From Synechococcus sp. JA-2-3B'a(2-13) (GTDB taxonomy: Bacteria > Cyanobacteriota > Cyanobacteriia > Thermostichales > Thermostichaceae), in NCBI RefSeq assembly GCF_000013225.1, contig NC_007776.1, positions 2,796,501 through 2,860,500 of the forward strand: DNA of 64,000 bases. Reading direction: 5' to 3'. A program made the translations under genes and the position numbers. This document shows positions 25,658 to 35,317 of the stretch, piece by piece (positions within the stretch are counted from its first letter, which is position 1; each line of letters opens with the position of its first letter). The notes below the pieces were generated by a model, which was not told the DNA's origin, did no database searches, and saw nothing but the letters and a program-made list of their open reading frames with translations.

Positions 25658-26697
25658 CGCCCTGCCCCCTGCTGCCGCAGCAGCCAGCCGAAAAAGGGAG
25701 CCCCCATCACAGCGGTGACAATCCCCACCGGCAGCTCTATCGGGCCCAAACGGCTCAGGATGTCGGCACCGCTCAGCAGGGTCGCCCCTGCCAAGGCAGA
25801 AAGGGGCAACAGCCAGCGGTAATCGGATCCCACCCCCTGCCGCACCATGTGGGGCACCACCAAACCGACAAAGCCGATCAACCCCCCCACACTGACGGCG
25901 GTTGCCGCCAGCCAAGCCGCCACCAGACCAATCACCACCCGCGTCCGCGCCAGAGGGATCCCCAAGCTCACCGCCATCTCTTCCCCCAAGCTCAGCAGGT
26001 TTAAAGCCCGCGCCTGCCCCCATCCCAATCCCAAGCCGACCAGGATATACGCCCCGGCCACCTGCACCTCTGGCCAGCCCCGCCCGCTCAAGCTGCCGAT
26101 CAACCAGGTGAGAGCCACCTGCACCCGGTCATCTGCCATCAACAACAAGGTGGAGCTAATGGCCCCAAACAGGGCGCTGACGGCCACCCCCGCCAAGATC
26201 AGCCGCTCCACCGCCAGTCCCGAGGGAGTACGCGCCAACCCGTACACCAACACGGTAGTCAGCACCCCGCCCACCCAAGCGGCCAGGGGCACCCAAGCCG
26301 TCCACTCTCCCAAGGTGAGCAACCCCACCGCCGCCAGGCCCGCCCCCGCCGAAATGCCCAGCAGGTAGGGATCCGCCAGCCCATTGCCCAGCATCCCCTG
26401 CAACAGGGCCCCTGCCATCCCCAGAGCCGCCCCCAGCAACTGGGCCAAGAGCGCCCGCGGCAGCCGCAACTGCCAAACAATCGTCTGCCGAATGGGATCC
26501 CCCTGCCCCCACAGGGCTTGCCAGAGTTCTGGGAAAGTCATGGGAACGGATCCCAAAGCAATCGAGACCAAAAGTACTAGGAAAATGAAACTCAATAGCA
26601 AACAGGTCAAACCGATTGGCGAGAGCAGCCGCTTTCTTTGCCCCCAGCCTCTGCCCCCCTCAACCTCTGTATACGGACACTCGCGATCGACCAGCAC
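25654..26697 (-). CDS. FecCD-family ABC permease for haem/iron-complex import
   Basis: About 347 residues from a GTG at 26697, which is preceded by GAGAGG and gives the family's normal length. A TTG at 26838 would add 47 residues without similarity. About nine to ten hydrophobic segments are visible, along with RLPRALLAQLLGAALGMAGALLQG (residues ~85-108) and the cytoplasmic EEMAVSLGI coupling helix that docks with the ATPase. The FecCD signature continues with GFVGLVVPHMVR. It is the first gene of the leftward uptake operon: permease, ATPase, receptor, TonB, binding protein. Confidence 0.9.
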   Translation of the reverse strand: MLVDRECPYTEVEGGRGWGQRKRLLSPIGLTCLLLSFIFLVLLVSIALGSVPMTFPELWQALWGQGDPIRQTIVWQLRLPRALLAQLLGAALGMAGALLQGMLGNGLADPYLLGISAGAGLAAVGLLTLGEWTAWVPLAAWVGGVLTTVLVYGLARTPSGLAVERLILAGVAVSALFGAISSTLLLMADDRVQVALTWLIGSLSGRGWPEVQVAGAYILVGLGLGWGQARALNLLSLGEEMAVSLGIPLARTRVVIGLVAAWLAATAVSVGGLIGFVGLVVPHMVRQGVGSDYRWLLPLSALAGATLLSGADILSRLGPIELPVGIVTAVMGAPFFGWLLRQQGAGR

Positions 26698-27163
26698 CGG
26701 GAAAACCTCTCGAGCTTTGCCCAGGAAGAGAGCCTTCTGAGGCCAAGAAACCCCCTCCGCCCGCAAGGGCGGGATGGAAAACTCAGCCAAGTTGGCCAGG
26801 CCTCCCTCCCGAGCTTTATTGAAAGTCAAACTCAACAAAACGTAGTCGCTAGAATAGCAAGGCTTCTTGGATGTTGCAAGTCAGTTTCAATAGCTTGTGC
26901 CTAAATTTCTCCCTCTTGCGCTTCAGGGCTTTTGGACAAGACCGGGCAGCGCCTCTGCCCAGCCACTCGGCCTTACCTCAGGGGGGATCCAACTACCCTG
27001 AGCGAGGTCATGGCAACCAACCGCGAAATGGGAATCAGGGGAGAAGGGCTGGGGAAACGTCTCAAACTTCATCTAGACCTGGATCTAGAATGGCCCAAGC
27101 TGGTCGGCCCGAGTTGGCTAGACTCCGAACCTTCAGCCCATTGCTTGCCCACGTTTTGATGCC
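26698..27163. other. 466-base divergent intergenic region between iron-uptake operon and mutS
   Basis: Holds the promoters of the leftward uptake operon and rightward mutS. I looked for a Fur box (inverted AATGATAAT-like repeat) and did not find a convincing one. The segment near 26820-26900 is more A+T-rich (AAAGTCAAACTCAACAAAACG) and is the best candidate for the uptake promoter. A short forward frame at 27010-27159 has no ribosome binding site and no recognisable product. Confidence 0.4.
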
Positions 27164-29857
27164 ATGAGTTCTTCCGCCGAGCCTACTTGGGATGCCTTAG
27201 AGGTGGATCCCGCCCTGCTCACCCCCATGATGCAGCACTATGTGGAGCTGAAGCGGCAGTATCCCCACGCCATCTTGCTCTACCGCCTGGGGGATTTCTA
27301 CGAGATGTTCTTCCAGGACGCCCAGCGGGTGTCGCGGGAGCTGGAGCTGGTGCTCACCGGGCGGGAAGCAGGGGCCATAGGGCGGGTGCCCATGTGCGGG
27401 ATCCCTTACCATGCTTTCGACCGCTACGCTGCCCAGTTGGTGGCCAAAGGCTATGCCCTGGCCGTCTGCGACCAGATGGAGCCGGCAGATCAGGCCAAGG
27501 GCTTGGTGCGGCGGGAAGTGACGCGGGTGATCACCCCTGGCACCGTCCTCGAAGAGGAGCTGCTGCAGGCGCGGCAAAACAACTACCTGGCAGCCGTCGT
27601 GCGGCTCAAAGGATCGAAGCAGGCTCCCTGCCGCTGGGGCCTAGCCTATGCGGATATCTCCACCGGCGAGTTCTGGGTGTGTCAGAGCGAGGGGCAAGAG
27701 CAACTGGAGCAGGAACTGGCCCGGCTGCAGCCGGCAGAGGTTTTGCTGCCCACCGAGGAGGGGCTGGGACTAGGCCTCATCCGTCCAGGGGATCCCCAGA
27801 AGCCCCTGGGTCTCCCCAACCAATACGCCTATACCCTGCGCCCAGCCGAACCTTTTGAACTGGCGGTGGCGCGGGAGAACCTCATGCAAACCTACGGCCT
27901 GCGCTCTCTGGAAGGATTGGGCTGTGAGGGATTGCCTCTGGCGGTGCGAGCAGCGGGAGGGCTTTTGCACTACTTAGAAGAAACCCATTCGCCTCAGCGG
28001 TGCGTAGCACCAAAGACCCTGCTGCAGCCTTCTCCCCAGGGAGGCCACCCGCTCCTGCCTCCCCCGCGCACCTACCAGCTCACGGACTACCTCATCTTGG
28101 ATGCCCAAACCCGGCGTAACTTGGAGCTCACCCAGACCATCCGAGAGGGGGCTTTTGTGGGATCCCTGCTCTGGGTGCTGGATCACAGCCGTACAGCCAT
28201 GGGGGGGCGCACTTTGCGGCGCTGGTTGCTGCAGCCTTTGCGGGATTCGGAGCAAATTCGCCTTCGCCAAGACACCATCCAGGAGCTCTTGGAAAACCCC
28301 TCCCTACGGGCCCGCCTGGGATCCCTCCTGGACTCTCTGTACGACCTGGAGCGGCTGGCCAACCGCGTCGGATCGGGCACCGCCAACCCGCGCGAGCTGG
28401 TGGCCTTGGGATCCTCCTTGGGCAAACTGCCCCAGTTGGCCGAGCTGGTGGGGGAAGCCAAGACTCCCCTCTTGCAAAGCCTGCAACAGGTGGATCCCGC
28501 CCTGGTGGATCTGGGCCGCCGCATTGAGCACACCCTCTTGCCCTCGCCCCCGCCCATCCTTACCGAAGGGGGTCTGATCCGGCCCGGCGTGGATCCCGAG
28601 CTGGACAGGCTGCGGCAGCAGGTGGAGCAAGACCGCCAGTGGGTTGCCCAGTTGGAAAAAAGCGAGCGCGACCGCACTGGGATCCCCACTCTCAAGGTGG
28701 GCTTCAACAAGGCCTTCGGCTACTACCTCAGCATCAGCCGCGCCAAGGCCCACCAAGTCCCCAAAGAGTACATCCGCAAGCAAACCCTGACCAACGAAGA
28801 GCGGTTCATTACCCCCGAGCTGAAAGAAAAAGAGGCCCGCATCCTCACCGCCCAAACCGACATCAACCAGCGGGAATACGAGCTGTTTGTGCAGTTGCGC
28901 CAAGAGGCAGGATCCCGGGCCGAAGCCATCCGCCAAGTGGCCCAGACCCTGGCTGCCGTCGATGCTCTGTTTGGCCTGGCGGAAGTGGCAGTGCAGCAGG
29001 GATACACCCGTCCCCTCCTCACAACAGACCGCCGGCTGATCATCGAGGAGGGTCGCCACCCGGTGGTGGAAAAATCCCTGCCTCAGGGCCTCTTCGTGCC
29101 CAATTCGGTGCAACTGGGATCCCCCCACGGCCCCGATTTGATCGTCCTCACCGGGCCCAACATGTCCGGCAAGTCCACTTACCTGCGGCAAATTGGGCTC
29201 ATCCAAATCCTGGCCCAGATGGGCAGCTTTGTCCCCGCGCGGCGGGCAGAGTTGGGCCTCTGCGACCGCGTATTTACCCGCATTGGCGCTGTGGACGATC
29301 TGGCTACCGGCCAGTCCACCTTCATGGTGGAAATGAACGAGACCGCCAACATCCTCAACCACGCCGGCGAGCGCTCCTTGGTGCTGCTGGACGAGATTGG
29401 CCGAGGCACCGCTACCTTCGATGGCCTTTCCATTGCCTGGGCGGTGGCGGAATACCTGGCCACTCAGGTGCGCGCCCGTACGGTCTTTGCCACCCACTAC
29501 CACGAGCTCAACCAACTGGAGACCCTGCTGCCCAACGTGGCCAACTTTCAGGTGGTGGTCAAGGAATTGCAAGATCGCATCATCTTCTTGCACCAGGTAC
29601 AGCCGGGGGGGGCAGATCGCTCCTATGGCATCGAGGTGGGACGCATGGCTGGCCTGCCGCAGCCGGTAATCCAGCGGGCCGAACAGGTGCTGGCCTTGGT
29701 GGAAAAACACAGCCGCATCGGCCTGGGCTTGAGAAACCAAGGGAAAAGCCAACCTGCCCAGAAGAACTGCAAAAAAGAGCCCGCTCCCAATCGCAGCCCC
29801 GACCCTGCCGTTGGGGATCAACTGTCTTTGATCCCAGCGCCTCTCTTTCCCGATTAG
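27164..29857 (+). CDS. mutS: DNA mismatch repair protein MutS
   Basis: 897 residues, full MutS1. The mismatch-binding domain starts [28 protein letters not shown] and carries the F-x-E wedge type motif (DFYEMFF). The lever/clamp occupies ~290-590, and the ATPase has Walker [10 protein letters not shown] (about residues 664-672), Walker [12 protein letters not shown] and the [10 protein letters not shown] loop. It detects mismatches and recruits MutL. Around residues 275-300 is a short proline-rich, repeat-like insertion ([24 protein letters not shown]) that coincides with a small dispersed repeat motif. The C-terminus ends in a basic [13 protein letters not shown] tail. Confidence 0.97.
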   Translation: MSSSAEPTWDALEVDPALLTPMMQHYVELKRQYPHAILLYRLGDFYEMFFQDAQRVSRELELVLTGREAGAIGRVPMCGIPYHAFDRYAAQLVAKGYALAVCDQMEPADQAKGLVRREVTRVITPGTVLEEELLQARQNNYLAAVVRLKGSKQAPCRWGLAYADISTGEFWVCQSEGQEQLEQELARLQPAEVLLPTEEGLGLGLIRPGDPQKPLGLPNQYAYTLRPAEPFELAVARENLMQTYGLRSLEGLGCEGLPLAVRAAGGLLHYLEETHSPQRCVAPKTLLQPSPQGGHPLLPPPRTYQLTDYLILDAQTRRNLELTQTIREGAFVGSLLWVLDHSRTAMGGRTLRRWLLQPLRDSEQIRLRQDTIQELLENPSLRARLGSLLDSLYDLERLANRVGSGTANPRELVALGSSLGKLPQLAELVGEAKTPLLQSLQQVDPALVDLGRRIEHTLLPSPPPILTEGGLIRPGVDPELDRLRQQVEQDRQWVAQLEKSERDRTGIPTLKVGFNKAFGYYLSISRAKAHQVPKEYIRKQTLTNEERFITPELKEKEARILTAQTDINQREYELFVQLRQEAGSRAEAIRQVAQTLAAVDALFGLAEVAVQQGYTRPLLTTDRRLIIEEGRHPVVEKSLPQGLFVPNSVQLGSPHGPDLIVLTGPNMSGKSTYLRQIGLIQILAQMGSFVPARRAELGLCDRVFTRIGAVDDLATGQSTFMVEMNETANILNHAGERSLVLLDEIGRGTATFDGLSIAWAVAEYLATQVRARTVFATHYHELNQLETLLPNVANFQVVVKELQDRIIFLHQVQPGGADRSYGIEVGRMAGLPQPVIQRAEQVLALVEKHSRIGLGLRNQGKSQPAQKNCKKEPAPNRSPDPAVGDQLSLIPAPLFPD

Positions 29858-29859
29858 CC

Positions 29860-30561
29860 TTAGGCTCCCCTACCCCTGTCGGGATCCCGTTCTTGCAACC
29901 TCAGGGCTGCAGCCAGCCCATCCAGCTCATCCCGATGCCCCTCCACCCACAGGTGGGATCCAGAAGCCGTTGGCGTTCGTTCCCAGGACGAGAGCGGGAC
30001 GGAGTCCTCGTCGGCTTCCTGCAGTTTCAGGCGGATTTGTTCCGGGCGTTGGTTGCGCTGCCGGTAGTACCAACCCGCCCAAGGAGAAGCCAGCACCACC
30101 ATCCAGGGCCAAGCTCCCCACCCCGGCTCAAGGGTCTGCAGCACCAAGGCCAAACAGGCCAGTCCCGTCCCCGCCAGCCCCGTCAAAAAAAGGGCCAGCC
30201 CCACGCTAGCCTGACCCTGCCCTGCAAAGGTGGCGATCCCCTCGGCATCGGCGGACTGGAGACGATAGCCACGCCTTTCCAAGTGCTCTCGCAGAGCGGA
30301 TCCCATTTCTTCCAGGCTGCGACTGCTGAGATAGACGCGAGTCTCAACGCGATCTTTGCCCGCAGCTCGCAGAAAAAAGAATAGACCGATGGCCAATAGA
30401 GTCGTCAACGCCAAGGTTGAAACCTTTTCCCCCGTCAGCGGGGCTATGGCCAACCCAAGTGCCTGAGCAGAGCCCAGTCCGCCCAGAGGAAGGGGGTTGA
30501 CCTGTTCGGGGAGTCTGGCTCCCCCACAGCTGGGTGGGATAGGTGAATGGGAACAGTTCAT
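29860..30561 (-). CDS. CCB2/CCB4-like cofactor assembly of complex C subunit B (cytochrome b6f)
   Basis: About 233 residues from ATG 30561; the frame stays open to 30597. A membrane segment with the motif FFFLRAAGKDRVE (~70-85) is typical of the cyanobacterial and plastid CCB2/CCB4 family. Two further hydrophobic segments are near 120-160 (LALFLTGLAGTGLACLALVL, WPWMVVLASPWAGWYY). These proteins help attach haem c(n) covalently to cytochrome b6 in thylakoids. Assignment rests on motif and topology memory. Its stop is 2 bases from the mutS stop (convergent). Confidence 0.65.
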   Translation of the reverse strand: MNCSHSPIPPSCGGARLPEQVNPLPLGGLGSAQALGLAIAPLTGEKVSTLALTTLLAIGLFFFLRAAGKDRVETRVYLSSRSLEEMGSALREHLERRGYRLQSADAEGIATFAGQGQASVGLALFLTGLAGTGLACLALVLQTLEPGWGAWPWMVVLASPWAGWYYRQRNQRPEQIRLKLQEADEDSVPLSSWERTPTASGSHLWVEGHRDELDGLAAALRLQERDPDRGRGA

Positions 30562-31032
30562 CGAATAGAATCGAATAGATTGGAATAGGCAAAGCAATTT
30601 ACACGCTACCTTTGAAGTTTAGACCCTCTAGGATGGATGGGTTACTTCCCCCAAGGACGAGCTGCTGGGTTCACCCTGAGGGCAATACGCTTTTTCGCAG
30701 TGGCGGTGACGGTTGAACTGGGGGGATCCTACGCTGGCTCTCATGTCTCTGGGCTGAGAAATGCAACTATAATTAAGTTATGATAAGGGGCTCACGCTCT
30801 ACCCACCGTGTGACCCCTACGCTGCTACTTCAGCCTTTCCCTATGGGGCATGGGCAGGAGGTCGGGTTGAGGAAGAGGTCAATGTATGATTTCCTCTGAC
30901 TGCTGTAAGGCGTTGAGCAGGCGCGAAGTTACCGTTGGGGAACACTTAAGCTTAACTTGCTCCACATCACTGACCATTCCTCTCTCAGCCCACTGAACTG
31001 CTACCTCTGTCGCTACATCAGCAACACCCTAC
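30562..31032. other. Long leader/intergenic region upstream of the sigma factor gene
   Basis: 471 bases between the divergent CCB-like gene and the sigma factor. The best promoter-like element is TATAAT at 30768-30773 inside an A+T-rich patch (AACTATAATTAAGTTATGATAAGG), which would leave a 5' leader of about 250 bases. The leader is rich in short pyrimidine runs (TACTTCAGCCTTTCCC). I see no clear hairpin-plus-T-run attenuator. Confidence 0.4.
30768..30773 (+). promoter_or_regulatory. Candidate -10 element (TATAAT) for the sigma factor gene
   Basis: A perfect TATAAT in an otherwise G+C-rich region. The sequence 17 bases upstream (TCTCTG region) is a poor -35, as often seen with cyanobacterial type 2 promoters that rely on an activator. 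No transcript data. Confidence 0.35.
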
Positions 31033-32133
31033 ATGTCTAACTACGAACCTGAACTCAACGACATTTTGTTGGATGGCCCCGCCGATCTCCTCGAGGCTGC
31101 CGAAGAAGCAGAGGTGGATCTGGCCGATGGCGAGTTTCTGGAAGAGGAGCCAACCCGCCGCTCCACTGATCTGGTGCGCCTCTATTTACAGGAGATTGGT
31201 CGTGTTCCTCTTTTGGGGCGCGATGAAGAGGTGGCCCTGGCCCAAAAAGTCCAAGACTACATGAAGCTCTTGGATTTGCGTCTGCGTTTGCAGAAAGAGT
31301 TGGGACGGGATCCCACTCTTGCGGAATGGGTGGCCAAGGCCAACCAGTACCCCGAGTGGGCGCAACTGACCCCTGAAAAGCTGCAGCAGATTCAGCGGAT
31401 TGGCAAGCGTGCCAAAGAACACATGATCAAGGCCAACCTGCGCCTGGTGGTGTCGGTGGCGAAAAAGTACCAAAACCGCGGCTTGGAGCTGTTGGATCTG
31501 ATCCAAGAGGGTACGCTGGGCCTAGAGCGGGCGGTGGAAAAGTTCGACCCAAAAAAGGGCTACCGCTTCAGCACCTACGCCTACTGGTGGATCCGGCAGG
31601 GCATTACCCGCGCCATTGCCACCCAAAGCCGCACCATCCGCCTGCCCGTTCACATCACCGAGAAGCTGAACAAGATCAAAAAAGCGCAGCGCAAGCTCTC
31701 CCAGGAAAAGGGCCGCACCCCCACCATCGAAGACATCGCCTCCGAGTTGGAGATGACGCCGCCTCAAGTACGCGAGCTGTTGGTACGGGTGCCCCGCTCG
31801 GTTTCTCTGGAAACCAAGGTGGGCAAAGACAAGGACACCGAACTGGGGGATTTGCTGGAAACTGACGACATTTCTCCAGAAGAGACCATGATGCGGGAAG
31901 CCCTGCATCGCGATCTACAGCAGTTGCTCTCGGATCTCACCAGCCGCGAGCGGGATGTGATCCGCATGCGTTTCGGCTTGGGGGATGGGCGCACCTATTC
32001 GCTGGCGGAAATCGGTCGCGCCTTGGATCTGTCGCGGGAACGGGTGCGGCAAATTGAGGCCAAAGCTCTGCAGAAGTTGCGTCAGCCGAAGCGGCGCAAC
32101 CGCGTGCGAGATTACCTGGAAGCTATCAGCTAG
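31033..32133 (+). CDS. RpoD-family sigma factor, group 2 (SigC-like)
   Basis: 366 residues with sigma regions 1.2 (TDLVRLYLQEIGRVPLLGRDEEV, ~45-65), 2.1-2.4 (MIKANLRLVVSVAKKY ... RFSTYAYWWIRQGITRAI), 3 (LPVHITEKLNKIKKAQRKL) and 4 (MRFGLGDGRTYSLAEIGRALDLSRERVRQIEAKAL). It lacks the long acidic/basic N-terminus of the primary SigA, and the region 1.2 wording (LVRLYLQEIGRVPLL) is that of cyanobacterial group 2 factors, closest in style to SigC. It directs RNA polymerase to alternate promoters under stress or nitrogen/growth-phase change. Its stop overlaps that of murJ by 4 bases (convergent). Confidence 0.9.
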   Translation: MSNYEPELNDILLDGPADLLEAAEEAEVDLADGEFLEEEPTRRSTDLVRLYLQEIGRVPLLGRDEEVALAQKVQDYMKLLDLRLRLQKELGRDPTLAEWVAKANQYPEWAQLTPEKLQQIQRIGKRAKEHMIKANLRLVVSVAKKYQNRGLELLDLIQEGTLGLERAVEKFDPKKGYRFSTYAYWWIRQGITRAIATQSRTIRLPVHITEKLNKIKKAQRKLSQEKGRTPTIEDIASELEMTPPQVRELLVRVPRSVSLETKVGKDKDTELGDLLETDDISPEETMMREALHRDLQQLLSDLTSRERDVIRMRFGLGDGRTYSLAEIGRALDLSRERVRQIEAKALQKLRQPKRRNRVRDYLEAIS

Positions 32134-33776
32134 TTCCGGCTTGCCAACTTGCTCCCCCGGCGTCCTACCCGTTTCCGCAGTTGGGCTGCTGCCCACTCCA
32201 CTTCTGGGATCCGCAGGTAGAGAGCTCCGGCGGCGAACAAGCTTAGACCTAAACCCGCGGCCAGCCCGGCCCCAATGACGGCGGTGAGCAGGGGAGACCC
32301 CACAATCTCGTAGGAGCGCAGTTGGGTCCACAGCCAATGGCTGAGCCCCCCGGCCAAGACGGTGATCCCCAGCAACGGCAGCAGGGCTTGTCCCATCTCC
32401 TGCCAAGGGATCCCTGGCAGGTGCCGGTGCAGCCGGATCCCCAGTCCGATCACGGCTATCAGGTTGACGCCGGCGGTGGCCAGGGCAATGCCCGGCGCTC
32501 CAAAAGCCTGCAAAAATAGGAAGTCCAGAAGGGCATTCAGGCCAATGGCCATGCTGCTGATGCGCAGAGGCGTAGCCCCATCCTCCAGGGCATAGAAGAT
32601 CCGCACCAGCACATCCCGCAGCAGGTAACCGGTCATCCCCAGACCATAGGCCATGAGTAGGGCTGCCACCTCTTGTGTCACCTCCGGCGTAAAGCGCCCC
32701 CGCTGGTAGGCCACTTGGACAATGGGCTCGGCCAAAGCCACCAACAGCATCGACAGGGGCAGGGTCACAATTGCCGTAAGCATCAGCCCTTGGCGGATAC
32801 GCTGGCGCAGCTCCGGCCAACGGGATCCATCCCCTGCCAACTGGGCATAGAGAGGCATCAAGGGCACCAGCACCATGTTGGAGAGGATCCCCAGCGGCGT
32901 TTGTACCAGAAGCTGGGCATATCCCAAGTTGCCGATGGTGCGATCCCCAGGTACGAAAGAGGCAAAAAACAGATCCACATAAACATTGATGTGGATCATC
33001 CCGGAGGAGATCACCGCCGGCAACATCAGCAAGCCCACCGCCCGTACCTGCGGGGATCCCCACTCAAAGCGCAGGCGCGGTCGCCCCAGCCCTAACCGCA
33101 CCTGGAGCGGAACTTGGGCCAACCATTGGGCAATGGCCCCGATGAGCACGCCCCAGGCCAGCAAAGTTGGGATCCCCGTCCATCCCAGCGTGACCAGGAT
33201 CCCGATCACCGCCAAGCTGGAGATCAGCGGGCTAAGGGCAGGCAAGGCGTAGTGTTCGGCAGCATTCAGCGCTCCAAAGCCGATGCCAATCCACCCCGAG
33301 AGCAAGGCCAAAGGGGCCATGATCCGCAGTTGCGCAGCGGCCAGAGCATGGACTTCGGGGCTGGCTCCCGGCGCATTCAGGCGCACCACCCAGTCCGCTC
33401 CCCACCAAAGGCCCAAGCTGACCAGCAGGAGCAGGCAGCCTACCAAGGTGGAAATGGATTCCAGCCAGGCAGCCGCATCCTCCCTGTCCCGATCCCGCTG
33501 CTTTTTGAGGACACTGACGATGGCGCTGTGAAAAGGGCCGTTGATCCCTCCCAGCAGAATCAACAGAAAACCGGGCAGGATGTAGGCTACCCCGAAGGCG
33601 CTGTACTCCGGCCCCGAGCCATACACTGCTGCAATCAAAGCTTGGCGAATAAAGCCTATGCCCTTACTGAGCAAGGTCGCCCCGGCCACCAAGCCCGCCA
33701 CCGACATCAACGAACGGGATGGCCCTGCTGAAGGAGATCCCCCAGGGATCTCTTCCTGAGTGGCAGACTCCTCCAT
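32130..33776 (-). CDS. murJ: MurJ/MviN-type lipid II flippase
   Basis: 548 residues with about 14 hydrophobic segments and the MurJ opening VAGATLLSKGIGFIRQALIAAVYGSG (~28-53), plus PGFLLILLGGINGPF and AYQRGRF. It flips lipid-linked peptidoglycan precursor across the plasma membrane and is normally essential. The ATG (33776) overlaps the stop of the tnpB copy B frame (TAATG). Only ~42 bases of non-transposon DNA remain between element end and start, so the native promoter may have been displaced (see findings). Confidence 0.93.
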   Translation of the reverse strand: MEESATQEEIPGGSPSAGPSRSLMSVAGLVAGATLLSKGIGFIRQALIAAVYGSGPEYSAFGVAYILPGFLLILLGGINGPFHSAIVSVLKKQRDRDREDAAAWLESISTLVGCLLLLVSLGLWWGADWVVRLNAPGASPEVHALAAAQLRIMAPLALLSGWIGIGFGALNAAEHYALPALSPLISSLAVIGILVTLGWTGIPTLLAWGVLIGAIAQWLAQVPLQVRLGLGRPRLRFEWGSPQVRAVGLLMLPAVISSGMIHINVYVDLFFASFVPGDRTIGNLGYAQLLVQTPLGILSNMVLVPLMPLYAQLAGDGSRWPELRQRIRQGLMLTAIVTLPLSMLLVALAEPIVQVAYQRGRFTPEVTQEVAALLMAYGLGMTGYLLRDVLVRIFYALEDGATPLRISSMAIGLNALLDFLFLQAFGAPGIALATAGVNLIAVIGLGIRLHRHLPGIPWQEMGQALLPLLGITVLAGGLSHWLWTQLRSYEIVGSPLLTAVIGAGLAAGLGLSLFAAGALYLRIPEVEWAAAQLRKRVGRRGSKLASRN

Positions 33777-35086
33777 TACCTTGTGTCCTGCACCCCAACC
33801 ACTGCCTCAACAACAAAGTAAACTACCCGACTCCGACCGCTAAAGCGGTACGGAGCGGGCTTTCGGTAGCCCTGCAGTTGGCAAGCCAACCACGAACCTC
33901 TAGGCTGGTTTACGACAGCCCCCAAGAGCGCAATCACATTCGCACCATTCAAATCCGCATCCCCTTCCCATCCACAGTGCCCACACTTGAACGACTTGCC
34001 ACTGCGGTAGGATTGCGCAGGATCGGGATGGATGTGTAAACACTTGTGACAGGTCTGCGACGTGTAGGCGGGCGGAACAAGAATCAGAGAAACCCCTGCA
34101 ACCCTCGCCTTGTACTCCAGAAACTGACGTAGTTGGTAGAACGCCCAACTGTTGGTCCTACGCCGCTCGGCTTTGCTGCGTGGCTGTTGATTGACCCTTT
34201 CCCGGATCCCTGTCAGGTCTTCCAGAGCAATAGCGCTGTTGGTAGCTTTTGCCCTAGAGACAATAGCTTTGGAGATGCGATGATTGACCCACGTTTTTGC
34301 TACGCAACGCTGACGCGACTGAAAGCGTCTCTCCTTGCCAGACAGCCGTTGCAACAGTTCTCTGCATCTGCGCCGCGAACTGCGGGTGCCCTTACTGGCT
34401 TTGCGTTGGAGTACCGCCCTCAACCGGGAGTAGTGGTCTCGGACTCTGTTCAACTGCTGTCCATTCCAGTTGTCCCCGTCTGACGTATGGGCAATATCTG
34501 TCCTTCCAAAGTCCACCCCGATCACCTTGTCGGTATCTTGTTGCTTGGGTGGCTTTTTCTCTACGCAAATCTGGATGTAGTAGGAGCCATCCTTCCGCTG
34601 GACTAGGGTGGCCGATTTGGGGTTAGAGCCAGCCAGCATTCCCCTCTGGTAGTTACCAATGGCTAGCTCAAAGCGTTCTCTCCCTTCAACCGTGGTCAGC
34701 GACACCGTCCAGTCTTTTTGACGGAACGAAAAGATGCGAGCGTCGTAGGTAACAAAGCCGCTCTTAAACTCCTTGACGGGACGCTTTTTCTGCTTAGCCA
34801 CTTTGCGGGAACCCGCTACCCGTCTGCACACCTGTTGGTCGCGTAAGCGGGACGTAGTCCTTGCCAAGTTACTGGACAAGCCAAACCGGGCTCGAATCTC
34901 GTAGTAGCAAAGGGATTGCAGCTTGACCGCGTTGACGATCTTCTCCGGCGTGTTCTGGTTGACCCAATTCAAGGCTTGGCCAAAAGCCTCCAAAGTCGCG
35001 TCCAATTTGGCGGCTTGCGACGGGGACACCTTGAGCTTGCAGGATATGGTCAGGACTTGGCTCATAAGTTCATTGTACTTCATCAA
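33776..35086 (-). CDS. tnpB: TnpB RNA-guided nuclease (copy B, undeleted)
   Basis: 436 residues, nearly identical to copy A but retaining the nine-residue segment RTTSRLRDQ. The RuvC-like residues are GVDFGRTD, ALEDLTG and DADLNGAN, and the zinc ribbon is TCHKCLH ... KCGHCGW. The frame does not stop at the element's right end but continues ~16 residues into flanking DNA (VVEAVVGVQDTR) and ends at TAATG, overlapping the murJ start. Differences from A are scattered substitutions, so the two copies have been separate for some time or arrived independently. Confidence 0.92.
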   Translation of the reverse strand: MMKYNELMSQVLTISCKLKVSPSQAAKLDATLEAFGQALNWVNQNTPEKIVNAVKLQSLCYYEIRARFGLSSNLARTTSRLRDQQVCRRVAGSRKVAKQKKRPVKEFKSGFVTYDARIFSFRQKDWTVSLTTVEGRERFELAIGNYQRGMLAGSNPKSATLVQRKDGSYYIQICVEKKPPKQQDTDKVIGVDFGRTDIAHTSDGDNWNGQQLNRVRDHYSRLRAVLQRKASKGTRSSRRRCRELLQRLSGKERRFQSRQRCVAKTWVNHRISKAIVSRAKATNSAIALEDLTGIRERVNQQPRSKAERRRTNSWAFYQLRQFLEYKARVAGVSLILVPPAYTSQTCHKCLHIHPDPAQSYRSGKSFKCGHCGWEGDADLNGANVIALLGAVVNQPRGSWLACQLQGYRKPAPYRFSGRSRVVYFVVEAVVGVQDTR

Positions 35087-35149
35087 AGCGCATTCCTCCC
35101 GGCACTGACCCTACGGGTACAGTGCGGGGCTCCTGCGATTTCTAGCTGA
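33818..35149 (-). mobile_element. IS200/IS605-superfamily tnpB-only element, copy B
   Basis: Mapped against copy A. The right end GTAAACTACCC is at 33818 and the left end runs to TTTCTAGCTGA at 35149. The subterminal hairpins are conserved (CACTG 35103-35107 with CAGTG 35120-35124; right-end hairpin around 33831-33856). It inserted between cpcE and murJ without breaking a gene. There is no tnpA. Confidence 0.87.
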
Positions 35150-35317
35150 GGCAGTGCTACAGCCACGGAGCCCAACCGTGGTGCCGAGCGGACAGATTCT
35201 GACGGCTTTGAATCGCTGCAGAGGGATGCACAAACTCATGGGCAATGCCTTGATAGGTCAGTTGCAAAGGACTCCGTCCCGCTAATGTGAACAGCAAGGG
35301 CCCAGAAGCACCACCGC

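Noticed and set aside
26698-27163. Fur box upstream of the uptake operon
   Set aside because: No 19-base palindrome resembling the consensus was found by eye.
28304-29821. 505-codon minus-strand ORF
   Set aside because: Antisense of mutS, no domain similarity.
28639-30384. 581-codon plus-strand ORF
   Set aside because: Frame-shifted shadow of mutS running through the CCB-like gene on the other strand.
31915-33063. 382-codon minus-strand ORF
   Set aside because: Out-of-frame shadow of murJ.
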